From Prevotella sp. (lineage in GTDB: Bacteria > Bacteroidota > Bacteroidia > Bacteroidales > Bacteroidaceae), in NCBI GenBank assembly GCA_017471245.1, contig JAFUVB010000097.1:1-35096 (forward strand): a DNA stretch of 35,096 bases. Direction: 5' to 3'. The position numbers and the translations under genes were made by a program. Position 1 is the stretch's first letter; each line of letters begins with the position of its first letter. This document shows, in pieces, positions 27,912-35,096 of the stretch. A model generated the notes under the pieces. It saw only the letters and a program-made list of their open reading frames with translations. It did not search any database and was not told the DNA's origin.

Positions 27912-29615
27912 CTACTTCATGATTACCTTACGACCGTTCTTGATGTAGACACCCTTGGCAGGTGTGTTCACACGCTGGCCGTTCAGGTTATACACGGGTG
28001 CATCGGCATCCGCCGACTGTCCGTTTTCTATCGTCTCTATTCCGCTCGCTTCGCTCACGATTTCGAAGCCATATATCTTCAGCAGGTCGGTATTCTGCTT
28101 GGCGCGGCTGGCACCCGTGGCCTTGGCTCTATCTGAGTTCATGCCGCCGTAGATATACACCAGCGTCTCCTCGCTCACGTTGTAAGGGAACTTCACTTTC
28201 AGTTTGCCGTCGAGTTCCATCTCTATAGGATCACCGTTGCCAATCTTCACCTTCAACACCATGTTGCCCTGCGTCTCGGCCTCCACCTTTATGCTACCCT
28301 TGCCTTCGTTCACCTTGAACACGATGCCTGTGTAGCCTGCCTTGAAGTCCTCGCCGAAGATGTCCTTGCCATCGATGGCAGAGTCGTCCGTAGGCTTGTT
28401 CACGATGATGCAGCCCTCTGCCGGGTCATACGAGCCGTCGCCGCTACTGATGCTATAGAAGATGTCGCCCACCACGTTGCCATCGAGGTCAGTGTTCTCG
28501 TCAATTTCCGTGCCAATGTTGATGGTCTGTCCCTCGTCAACGGGTGCGATGTCCTCCGGGTCACTGCCTTCGTATTCTACAAATTCACCTATCTCAGGAT
28601 TGTAATACATTATCCTCCAATTCTTTTCTTTTACAGCGGCCACCTGATTCTTGGTCAAGACATTTTGCTCCTTATCGTTGTAAGGATTGAAAGCATAAAA
28701 CATGGTAAAAGATATTATCTCTTCTTGCTGTTCTTTCATACTTTCAATCAATGCATCCATTGCATTGCCTTTGATTTTGTTTCCGTGGCAGTATAATGCA
28801 AAGACCAACGTGTTCGACACATCAAGAGAAGTCAATTGATTGTTTTCGCATCCCAGATATCTCAATTCTGTATTCTTAGACACATCAAGTTCTGTCAGTT
28901 GATTGTTATTGCAATACAAATATCTCAATGCTGCATTATTAGTGACATCAATCGCAGTTATTTGGTTTTCGTAACAATAAAACCTTTCCAACAAGGTGTT
29001 ATTGGAAACATCTAACGAGGTAAGTTGGTTCTCATAGCATACCAAAATCGACAGCGCAGTGTTATTTGAAACATCTAACGAGGTCAGCTGGTTGTTGCTG
29101 CAGTAAAGAGTAGTTAATGCCACATTCTTCGACACGTCAAGTGAGGTCAATTGGTTACCAGAGCAATCGAAATACGAAAGCGCAGTGTTATTTGAAACAT
29201 TAAGCGAGGTCAATTGGTTACCAGAGCAATCGAAATACGAAAGCGCAGTGCTATTTGAAACATCTAACGAGGTCAGCTGGTTGCTGCTGCAGTAAAGAGT
29301 AGTTAATGCCACATTCTTCGACACGTCAAGTGAGGTCAGTTTATTAATGCCACATGACAAAATGGACAGAGCGGGAAAGAACTCAATACCTTTCAAATCA
29401 GCAATATTCTGTGGGTCAATAAACATGGATTTAACACTATTTATCTCCTCTTCCGTCAGCACGCCGTCCTGGCCGTAGTCTTGTGATAAAATCCAGTTGC
29501 GGAAGTTTTCGTCTGGGAAGTTGGTCTCGTTGATAACGATATTGTCGGCCTTCATTTGTTGTGGCAAGACCATCAATGCTGCCGTTGCTAAAAATAGTAA
29601 AACTCGTTTTCTCAT
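27912..29615 (-). CDS. Secreted leucine-rich-repeat protein with shared C-terminal tail
   Basis: 567 aa with signal peptide (MRKRVLLFLATAALMVLPQQ). An EF-hand-like segment (NFRNWILSQDYGQDGVLTEEEI) precedes about ten 21-residue LRRs of the form L..L.C..NQLTSLDVSNNTAL (residues ~85-285). A loop region and a ~150-residue beta-rich domain follow, and the tail is VYNLNGQRVNTPAKGVYIKNGRKVIMK, like that of the LRR gene at 1-1389. The LRR part is Bacteroidales surface/secreted type; ligand unknown. Repeats at the DNA level are nearly identical. It has a consensus promoter at 29915-29946 and a ~300-nt leader with a long palindrome. Codons are AT-richer in the LRR part. Confidence 0.88.
   Translation of the reverse strand: MRKRVLLFLATAALMVLPQQMKADNIVINETNFPDENFRNWILSQDYGQDGVLTEEEINSVKSMFIDPQNIADLKGIEFFPALSILSCGINKLTSLDVSKNVALTTLYCSSNQLTSLDVSNSTALSYFDCSGNQLTSLNVSNNTALSYFDCSGNQLTSLDVSKNVALTTLYCSNNQLTSLDVSNNTALSILVCYENQLTSLDVSNNTLLERFYCYENQITAIDVTNNAALRYLYCNNNQLTELDVSKNTELRYLGCENNQLTSLDVSNTLVFALYCHGNKIKGNAMDALIESMKEQQEEIISFTMFYAFNPYNDKEQNVLTKNQVAAVKEKNWRIMYYNPEIGEFVEYEGSDPEDIAPVDEGQTINIGTEIDENTDLDGNVVGDIFYSISSGDGSYDPAEGCIIVNKPTDDSAIDGKDIFGEDFKAGYTGIVFKVNEGKGSIKVEAETQGNMVLKVKIGNGDPIEMELDGKLKVKFPYNVSEETLVYIYGGMNSDRAKATGASRAKQNTDLLKIYGFEIVSEASGIETIENGQSADADAPVYNLNGQRVNTPAKGVYIKNGRKVIMK
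28797..29346 (-). repeat. 63-bp tandem repeats encoding LRRs
   Basis: Each LRR is a 63-bp unit. An ~87-nt block at 29063-29149 recurs at 29252-29338 (offset 189 = 3 units) with about one mismatch, and a further block at 29150-29210 recurs 63 nt on. Such identity points to recent unit duplication or gene conversion. Confidence 0.85.
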
Positions 29616-29705
29616 ATGTTAATATTTAAATTGTAGATGTTTTCATTCCTCAATACTCTCGGTAAAAGACAGAAAAAGAAAACGTGGACTGATTACTTCG
29701 TCTAC

Positions 29706-29829
29706 GTTACCTGAGGTGTCGCCAAACGCCCTAACATTCATATACGAGTAAAAGCCCACGCCATCGGCGTGAGCATCCTTGCTTTTACTCTTGAATGTTA
29801 CTTTATGTTTTGGCGAAATTTCAGGTAAC
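29706..29829. repeat. 124-bp imperfect palindrome in the LRR gene leader
   Basis: Ends are GTTACCTGA (29706) and TCAGGTAAC (29821-29829). Further matched blocks are TCGCCAAA, TAACATTCA, GAGTAAAAGC, and a central CACGCC-ATC-GGCGTG. Arms are ~58 nt with small bulges. It lies inside the transcript from the promoter at 29915, so the RNA could form one very long hairpin. No target-site duplication is evident. Confidence 0.8.
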
Positions 29830-29914
29830 AAGATTCAAGCGGACGCTTCGATTTCTATATGTCCTTAAAGAGATTTTATGTCATGGGCAAATGGATTTAA
29901 AAGAAATTCAGTTG

Positions 29915-29946
29915 CAAAAATAAGGAAAAAGGACGAAACTTCCAAA
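29915..29946 (-). promoter_or_regulatory. Bacteroidota promoter for the second LRR gene
   Basis: Minus strand: TTTG (29943-29946), 20 nt, TATTTTTG (29915-29922). Start codon is ~300 nt downstream, leaving a long leader. It lies 57 nt after the ATPase stop. Confidence 0.7.
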
Positions 29947-30002
29947 TCATCAGGAACTTTTTTAAGCATTTCCTATGCAAAGCATTGACAAAGCATTGAC
30001 GC

Positions 30003-31280
30003 CTACGCCTTTAGACAGCCGATGGGGACTACGAAGATGCCGTCTGACCGCTGGTATGCATACTGCCCAGCGGCGGTGAGAACCATTAGGAAAGAAGGAT
30101 TCCTCATGCGAGAAGTATCAATGGTTTCAGAAAGAGTTTTCAGAGATTTAACTCCTTCTTCTATCAGTTTCTCTCCACCGAGTTTCACCTCTATCAGGGC
30201 ATAGGTTCCGTTGCGGCGATGCAGAACAGTGTCGCATTCCAAGCCTGAACTGTCGCGGTAGTGATAAAGAATCCCGCCAAGAGATTCTGCAAAGACACGT
30301 AAGTCGCGAACAGCCAAGTCTTCAAAAAAGAGACCAAACGACTCCAAGTCGTTCATCAAGTCATCGGGTCCCAAACCCAAGGCCGCCGTTCCGATGCTTG
30401 GATCGACGAAGTGTCGTGTATCGCTTGTTCGTATAGCCGACTTGCTGCGAATGTTCGGATTCCATGCACTCAAATCCTCTACCACAAAAAGGCGTTTCAA
30501 TGCTTTTATATAGTCGGCAACGGTGTCTTCGTCAAGTGTCTTGGCATCGTTTGACAGCATGTCTGCTTTGATTGTAGCATAAGAGACTTGCTGCGAAATG
30601 TTTCTTGCATACGACCGCAATAAGAGACGTGTTCGGTCAGGATTGCGTTTCACGCCATCTACTCGCTGGATATCGCGTTCAGCCACAGAATCCACATAGT
30701 CGAAAGCCTGATCTAAAGCGATGTTCCCCTCAAGCATTGTTGCCTGCGGCCATCCGCCTCTACAGGTAAGGTAGGCAATATCGCTCAAATCGAGTGGGTT
30801 TGTCTGTGGGGAAAAAGTATTTCCTTCAAACAACTCGCTCAGGCTTACACTTCCGTTAGAATCGCCTGACTCAAATAGACTCATCGGTCTCATTTTAATC
30901 CTGGCAAAACGACCAGTACCGCTATGGGTGGTTTCATCGGCCTGCGGCAATACGGAAGAACCCGTAAGAATGAATTGAGAAAAGGCATTACGCTTATCAA
31001 CCTCACTACGAATACTGTCCCACAGAAGCGGCAAGGTCTGCCACTCGTCTATCAAACGGGGCGTTGCACCCTGCAAAAGGGTTTGCGGACTGATGTCCAT
31101 CATCTGCCGACTTTGATTCAAGACACTGCTGTCTCCTAAGTCAAGCAGACTCTTGGACTGCTGTTTGGCTGTTGTTGTCTTGCCGCACCATTTAGGACCT
31201 TCAATCAGCACGGCTCCTTTCCCTTCAAGTTTGCGTGAAAGAAGTCCGTCCGTAATTCTTGGCTTGTATATTATTTCCAT
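30003..31280 (-). CDS. AAA ATPase with DUF4143 domain
   Basis: 425 aa from ATG at 31280, preceded by AGAAGG at a spacing of 8 nt; the upstream GTG at 31289 is less likely. Walker A GPKWCGKTT (28-36, Lys34) and a Walker B-like PRLIDEWQ (Asp78, Glu79) are seen, then an arginine-containing sensor-like helix region. The C-terminal half (SYARNISQQVSYATIKADM, EDLAVRDLRVFAESLGG, YHYRDSSGLECDTVLHRRNGTYALIEVKLGG) is DUF4143 and looks like a restriction-endonuclease-type fold with a D...EVK motif. This family is common in Bacteroidales and of unclear function, sometimes proposed as mobile or defence-linked. It has its own promoter and a VNTR upstream. Confidence 0.9.
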   Translation of the reverse strand: MEIIYKPRITDGLLSRKLEGKGAVLIEGPKWCGKTTTAKQQSKSLLDLGDSSVLNQSRQMMDISPQTLLQGATPRLIDEWQTLPLLWDSIRSEVDKRNAFSQFILTGSSVLPQADETTHSGTGRFARIKMRPMSLFESGDSNGSVSLSELFEGNTFSPQTNPLDLSDIAYLTCRGGWPQATMLEGNIALDQAFDYVDSVAERDIQRVDGVKRNPDRTRLLLRSYARNISQQVSYATIKADMLSNDAKTLDEDTVADYIKALKRLFVVEDLSAWNPNIRSKSAIRTSDTRHFVDPSIGTAALGLGPDDLMNDLESFGLFFEDLAVRDLRVFAESLGGILYHYRDSSGLECDTVLHRRNGTYALIEVKLGGEKLIEEGVKSLKTLSETIDTSRMRNPSFLMVLTAAGQYAYQRSDGIFVVPIGCLKA

Positions 31281-31306
31281 AATGTCCACCTTCTCTTATC
31301 GGGAAG

Positions 31307-31338
31307 CAAAGATACTGATTATTATTGAATTATGCAAG
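31307..31338 (-). promoter_or_regulatory. Bacteroidota promoter for the AAA/DUF4143 gene
   Basis: Minus strand CTTG (31335-31338), 20 nt, TATCTTTG (31307-31314). The leader is ~20 nt. The VNTR begins 13 nt upstream of the -33 box. Confidence 0.65.
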
Positions 31339-31351
31339 TTTTTTATAACTT

Positions 31352-31489
31352 TTCGGTCGTTTGTGGGAGATTTATTCGGTCGTTTGTGGAGAGTTTGTTC
31401 GGTTGTTTGTGGAGAGTTTGTTCGGTTGTTTGTGGAGAGTTTGTTCGGTTGTTTGTGGAGAGTTTGTTCGGTTGTTTGTGGAAATCTGG
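31352..31489. repeat. 23-bp VNTR, six tandem copies
   Basis: TTCGGT recurs at 31352, 31375, 31398, 31421, 31444 and 31467, exactly 23 nt apart. Each unit is TTCGGT(C/T)GTTTGTGGAGA plus TTTG. The three central units are identical. The unit is not a multiple of three and the ORF across it is not credible, so it is a non-coding VNTR next to the promoter of the ATPase gene. Confidence 0.9.
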
Positions 31490-31524
31490 TACAATTGCTA
31501 ATGAAAAATCTTAGTAAATGAATA

Positions 31525-31561
31525 GTCCCCGCAATCCCCTTCACTTAGGGATTGCGGGGAC
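31525..31561 (-). terminator. Terminator of malQ
   Basis: Perfect 14-bp stem GTCCCCGCAATCCC (31525-31538) with GGGATTGCGGGGAC (31548-31561), 9-nt loop; on the minus strand followed by TATTCATTT. It begins 16 nt after the malQ stop. Confidence 0.85.
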
Positions 31562-31577
31562 CTTGGTGCGAGCCACC

Positions 31578-34367
31578 CTACTTTCGCCCGCTCTGAACGA
31601 TCAACGTGCTCACATCCTCATTGAAGGCATCGGCTGCCATCAGATCCTCGATGTTCATGTGCATGCGGTAGCGCCAGTAGTGCTTGGGGTTGGCAGGGAT
31701 GTTGATGCGCTCGGCATTCTGGTCGGGCAAACGAAGCTTCTCATCAATGGCGAGCCAGTCTTGAATGCTCAATATACAGAGCATGCTGGGCGAAGTGAGA
31801 TGGCGTGAAACGATGTCGCGTGCCAGCCACCCGGGCAGCGGATGAGGAGCTGCATCGCCCCGGTAGAGCATGGTGTTGTAGTACTCCTGTGTTCGGGCAT
31901 TATCTTCATCCCACCACTGACGGAGTGTCGGCATGTCGTGGCTGCTGATGGTGCAGACGCTGCGATAGGGGTTGCGTGACAGATGACCGAACTTGACGGA
32001 GGGATCCTTCGGCATCGACTGGAGTTCCAGCGAGAGGATGCGCAACTCGTTCATCACCCAAGGCACACAGTCGGGCACCATACCTAAGTCTTCGGCACAG
32101 ACGAGCATGCGGGTAGCCTGAACAAGTTTCGGCAATTTCTTCATCGCCTCGCGATACCAGAACTGGTTGTTGCGTCGGTAGAAATAGTCATTGTATATCT
32201 TGTTGAACACATACTTATCGCTGTCGTAGAGGCTCTCGTAGATGAAGTCGAGCTGTGCGGAAATGCGCGGATGGAACTTATCGGGCGAATGGTGATCACG
32301 CACGAAGAGCACGTCGCTGATCAGCGCATAGAGTCCGTCTCGCAGGTCTTGTAGTGAAGAGTGAAGAGTGAAGAGTGAAGAATCGCAAGATCGGCGATCC
32401 GAAGGGGAAAGCCCATTTGCTGCCGCCTTAGAAGATTCTTCGTTTTTCATTCTTAATTCTTCATTTTGATACCACACCTCGATTTTGCGCTGTGTGTTGT
32501 ATTCATCCTTCATCCTGTAGCGGCCATCATGGGTGGGTTCCAAGAACTGCCGCTTCACGTAGTCAGCATCCTCATGGAAGATGCGGTCGAGCGTCCAGTC
32601 CATGATAAACGGCTCGGTGAACAGTTCTTCCTGCCAGTGCAGTCCGTATCCCTCTATTTCCTCGCGGGTCATGGCAAGCGCCGGGGCGAACTGCCCGAGC
32701 AGTCCATGCACGGCATCGATGGGTATTTCCCAGATGCGGAAGAAGCCGAGCACATGGTCGATGCGATAGGCATCGAAGAACTTCGCCATATTCGAGAAAC
32801 GGCGCACCCACCACAAGCAGTCGTCCTTGAGCATCTCGTCCCAGTTGTAGGTGGGGAATCCCCAGTTTTGTCCGTTGGCGGAGAAATCATCTGGCGGTGC
32901 ACCAGCCTGTCCGTTCAAGTTGAAATAGCGCGGTTCTTGCCATGCGTCGCAGCCGTAACGGTTCACTCCGATGGGTATGTCTCCCTTCAGGATAACGCCT
33001 TTCTGTCGCGCATAGTCGTGAACATCGCTCATCTGCGTGTTCAGGATATACTGCACAAAATAGAAAAACGCCACCTCTTTATATATAGCAGTGCGAGGCG
33101 ATGACAATGCGTCGCGGTCGTTTTCGTTCCACACACGATGGTCAGGCCACTGGGTATAGTCGGCTGTGCCGTACTTGTCGCGCAGATAGCAGTATTGAGC
33201 GTATGGCACTAACCACTGTCTGGTTTCCTCAAAGAAACGCTTGAACTTCACCGAAGCCATCATTTTCTTGCCCTCCTGCTCAAACAGCAGACGCAGATAC
33301 TGGGTCTTGGCTGTGTTCACTCGCTCATAGTCGATTTGCGGCAGCGCGTTCAGTTCCTTCCTCAATGCCTCGTATTCTTTTCGTTTCTTCTCATCGTGAA
33401 GCACGGGCAGCGCGCTCAAGTCGGCATACTGCGGATGCAGGGCGAAAATGCTGATGCATGAATATGGATAGGAGTCAGTCCATGTGTGGGTGGTTGTGGT
33501 ATCGTTGATGGGCAGTATCTGCAACACACGCTGGTGGGTTGCAGCAACCCAGTCGATCATTTTCTTCAAATCGCCGAAATCGCCTACGCCGAAACTTGTC
33601 TTACTGCGCAGTGAGAACACCGGCACCAGTGTTCCGGCGCACTTCTGGTTGTAGATGGGGAAGAACGCCTGCGGCAGTTCGTAGACCACGACGTCGCCCT
33701 CGCCCACCACCGGCAGACAGATGGTACGGTTGGAACCACTCTCCCAGATGGGGCTCACATCCTTGTCCTCATCGAGCACCACGAACTTAAACTCAATGAA
33801 TGGGCGCGAAAGTTTTGTGGCGTCGATGTTCACCATCCATTCGTTATACTGATGCTCGGTCATCGCAATGCTCTTCAGGATTTCCCAGCCACCCAGCGCC
33901 GGGTCGTCTCCCACCACAGCGAGGCGCTCGCGCTCACGCAACTGCGGGGCACGCACCTTCAGGCGTATGCATGCAGGATAGTCTTTCACTGTGCTCTTCA
34001 CTGGCGTATGGCGCGCAATGCAGTCGGTGAAGGCACTGCTATAGAGATATGCGTCGTCGGGGATGTCAATCCAATGGTCGTAAATGGTATAGCGCTCCCC
34101 GCGCCCGCTCACCAGTTCGAGCCGGTGGGGAGCCACCAGCCACTCATGGCGACTTCGTCTGGCATTGCTTTCCACACTATAGTAATAGTCTATCACGTTG
34201 CCCACGCTGAATTTTCCATTCAGTTCATACTGCCAGTGGCAGCCGTCGGCTGTATGCATACGATAGGCTGACTCCAAGGCTGCGCCCTGCGCGTCCTTCG
34301 TCATCACGTTCAGCACCAGTTCCTCACCGAACACGGTGTGATACTCTATATTAAAATTCAGTTTCAT
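31578..34367 (-). CDS. malQ: 4-alpha-glucanotransferase with two CBM20 domains (GH77)
   Basis: 929 aa. Two N-terminal starch-binding CBM20-like domains (residues ~1-115 and ~125-235) precede the GH77 barrel (SFGVGDFGDL, RVLQILPINDTT). Catalytic positions: nucleophile Asp537 in YRIDHVLGFFRIW, acid/base Glu759 in CAEDLGMVPDCV, and Asp811 in SSHDMPTLRQWW. The enzyme transfers maltodextrin chains and works in maltose/starch metabolism; no signal peptide, so cytoplasmic. Residues 635-673 are an extra 39-residue stretch that looks like a captured intergenic repeat (see repeat at 32349). A palindromic operator candidate lies ~147 nt upstream of the start. Ends at a strong terminator. Confidence 0.93.
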   Translation of the reverse strand: MKLNFNIEYHTVFGEELVLNVMTKDAQGAALESAYRMHTADGCHWQYELNGKFSVGNVIDYYYSVESNARRSRHEWLVAPHRLELVSGRGERYTIYDHWIDIPDDAYLYSSAFTDCIARHTPVKSTVKDYPACIRLKVRAPQLRERERLAVVGDDPALGGWEILKSIAMTEHQYNEWMVNIDATKLSRPFIEFKFVVLDEDKDVSPIWESGSNRTICLPVVGEGDVVVYELPQAFFPIYNQKCAGTLVPVFSLRSKTSFGVGDFGDLKKMIDWVAATHQRVLQILPINDTTTTHTWTDSYPYSCISIFALHPQYADLSALPVLHDEKKRKEYEALRKELNALPQIDYERVNTAKTQYLRLLFEQEGKKMMASVKFKRFFEETRQWLVPYAQYCYLRDKYGTADYTQWPDHRVWNENDRDALSSPRTAIYKEVAFFYFVQYILNTQMSDVHDYARQKGVILKGDIPIGVNRYGCDAWQEPRYFNLNGQAGAPPDDFSANGQNWGFPTYNWDEMLKDDCLWWVRRFSNMAKFFDAYRIDHVLGFFRIWEIPIDAVHGLLGQFAPALAMTREEIEGYGLHWQEELFTEPFIMDWTLDRIFHEDADYVKRQFLEPTHDGRYRMKDEYNTQRKIEVWYQNEELRMKNEESSKAAANGLSPSDRRSCDSSLFTLHSSLQDLRDGLYALISDVLFVRDHHSPDKFHPRISAQLDFIYESLYDSDKYVFNKIYNDYFYRRNNQFWYREAMKKLPKLVQATRMLVCAEDLGMVPDCVPWVMNELRILSLELQSMPKDPSVKFGHLSRNPYRSVCTISSHDMPTLRQWWDEDNARTQEYYNTMLYRGDAAPHPLPGWLARDIVSRHLTSPSMLCILSIQDWLAIDEKLRLPDQNAERINIPANPKHYWRYRMHMNIEDLMAADAFNEDVSTLIVQSGRK
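32349..32465 (-). repeat. 117-bp repeat-derived in-frame insertion in malQ
   Basis: On the plus strand it starts with four tandem 7-bp GTGAAGA units and ends with ATTCTTAATTCTTCATTTT, the two ends being rough inverted copies. It encodes NEELRMKNEE ... SSLFTLHSSLQ, low-complexity residues typical of spurious translation of a short intergenic repeat. It separates KIEVWYQ from DLRDGLYALISDVLF, which look contiguous in the family. Length 117 is a multiple of three, so the frame is kept. Confidence 0.75.
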
Positions 34368-34718
34368 AGACTGTTGGTTTGGTATTTTTTATAGAATTGT
34401 CCTTGTGGACGACCGGCAATCTCACACGAGAGCCTTCTTTTTCCTGATGCGAAAGTACAAATTTCCGTGCAAAGAGGAAACTTGTGCAAACAAGGAAATA
34501 GCTGTTTTATTGCGCAAACGTTTGCATTCTCTGTTCAGGGCTACCGTCTACCAAGAAAAGTCTCATGCTTTTCTGTCGCTTTGGTGTTGCTAATGTGATA
34601 GTGGATGTTGTTGATGACCAGCCAAGCCATAAAGACCATTGCCCTCCAGTTCGTTGTACTCGAAACCGTCTCAAATCTGCCGGGCGGTATAGATTCTCAA
34701 TTCTGTCTTCAAAGTGTG
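34368..34718. other. Intergenic region upstream of malQ
   Basis: 351 bp, AT-rich, no gene. It contains the operator candidate at 34514-34525 and CTTGTGCAAACAAG (34481-34494), a second short inverted repeat. A weak TACTTTCG (minus, 34450-34457) may be a degenerate -7 box. I see nothing else firm. Confidence 0.55.
34514..34525. promoter_or_regulatory. LacI-type operator candidate upstream of malQ
   Basis: Perfect palindrome GCAAACGTTTGC, the classical LacI/GalR-family form. A related site GCAATCGATTGC precedes the GH97 operon. No regulator gene is in the window. Confidence 0.55.
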
Positions 34719-35096
34719 TCAGTATTTGATTCTGAAATAGTCGAGTGCTGCTTTATACTGGTCTTGCGCCGTCAGGCAGGTGTCGGTCAGGTAGCCGTCG
34801 ATGTGACCCCATTCACGAAGGCCGCGATAGTAGAACATTTTCAACTCATCGGTGATGATAAATGGCACGATGCCGCTGTGCAGGCACTCCTTGAACATGA
34901 TGAGACGCCCCACACGGCCGTTGCCGTCCTGGAACGGGTGAATCTTCTCGAAGCGGACGTGCAGTTCGAGGATGTCCTCCAGCGTGTGCTGCGGCTTAGC
35001 ATTGTACCACTCTAAGAGTCGCTGCATGCTTTCTTGCACCCGTTCCGGCTCACAGGTTGCCTCTCCTCCTACTTCATTTGGCAGACGATTATATTC
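34719..35096 (-). CDS. Fic-domain protein, C-terminal part
   Basis: 125 visible residues; the start lies beyond the right edge, as the frame is open through 35096 (reads EYNRLPNEVGG..), and the GTG at 35039 is internal. The Fic active-site motif HPFQDGNGRVGRLI is complete (HPFx[D/E]GNGRxxR). Fic enzymes transfer AMP or other phospho-groups from nucleotides onto target proteins. The sequence upstream of the motif (LLEWYNAK, EDILELHVRFEKIHPF) is the usual Fic helix bundle. The end after IKY is short, without a winged-helix C-terminal domain. An inhibitory (S/T)xxxE(G/N) helix cannot be judged here. Role unknown; could be a toxin or housekeeping-type Fic. Confidence 0.9.
   Translation of the reverse strand, partial: EYNRLPNEVGGEATCEPERVQESMQRLLEWYNAKPQHTLEDILELHVRFEKIHPFQDGNGRVGRLIMFKECLHSGIVPFIITDELKMFYYRGLREWGHIDGYLTDTCLTAQDQYKAALDYFRIKY

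Noticed and set aside
29643-29831. Minus-strand ORF of 62 aa in the LRR gene leader
   Set aside because: It needs a TTG start and is almost wholly made of the two arms of the palindrome, so the peptide is a by-product.
31352-31489. CRISPR array
   Set aside because: The 23-bp units are directly abutting with no spacers.
31296-31544. Minus-strand 82-aa repetitive ORF
   Set aside because: It translates the 23-bp VNTR, overlaps the ATPase promoter and the malQ terminator; the repeat unit is not a multiple of three.

Overview
The window looks like a chromosomal segment of a Prevotella-type member of the Bacteroidales. Reasons: several start sites are preceded by the Bacteroidota promoter form TTTG-N19/20-TAnnTTTG; starch enzymes of the Sus type (GH97, GH13) are present; two leucine-rich-repeat surface proteins share the same short C-terminal tail; and purL is a single long chain. 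Apart from the two edge genes (LRR protein at the left, Fic protein at the right) most genes look intact. No rRNA, tRNA, CRISPR array, transposase or integrase was seen.

Layout. 1-1640: 3' part of a BspA-like LRR surface protein, a 57-aa small ORF and a terminator. 1822-4475: an outer-membrane barrel gene converging on a DUF3737/PatB aminotransferase pair. 4697-7731: a membrane-anchored MORN-GH25 lysozyme facing an OmpA-like lipoprotein, with two unusual inverted-repeat structures between them. 8026-10362: M1 aminopeptidase. 10385-13234: a strong promoter, a ~320-nt candidate structured RNA or leader, then an MBOAT O-acyltransferase and an SGNH-like partner. 13462-19860: a probable operon purL, chrA (two half-size genes), rmuC. 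19907-26204: a minus-strand maltodextrin operon, GH97 alpha-glucosidase, type I pullulanase, GH13 amylase. 26675-27888: an AT-rich two-gene unit. 27912-29615: a second LRR protein with a long palindromic leader. 30003-31280: AAA/DUF4143 ATPase preceded by a 23-bp VNTR. 31578-34367: CBM20-GH77 4-alpha-glucanotransferase (malQ) with a repeat-derived in-frame insertion. 34719-35096: partial Fic protein.

How the genes connect. GH97, pullulanase, GH13 amylase and MalQ together can degrade starch oligosaccharides. They sit in two separate transcription units, and each unit has upstream a 12-bp palindrome of the form GCAA-N-CG-N-TTGC, which suggests one LacI-family regulon.

The strongest candidates for something undescribed are: (1) the 26675-27888 pair, where a uracil-DNA-glycosylase-like domain with a cysteine cluster is fused to what reads as an orphan FtsZ C-terminal domain, translationally coupled (ATGA) to a 63-aa hydrophobic protein; (2) the structured RNA upstream of the MBOAT/SGNH pair; (3) a dispersed palindromic repeat phased at 22 bp in two distant intergenic regions.
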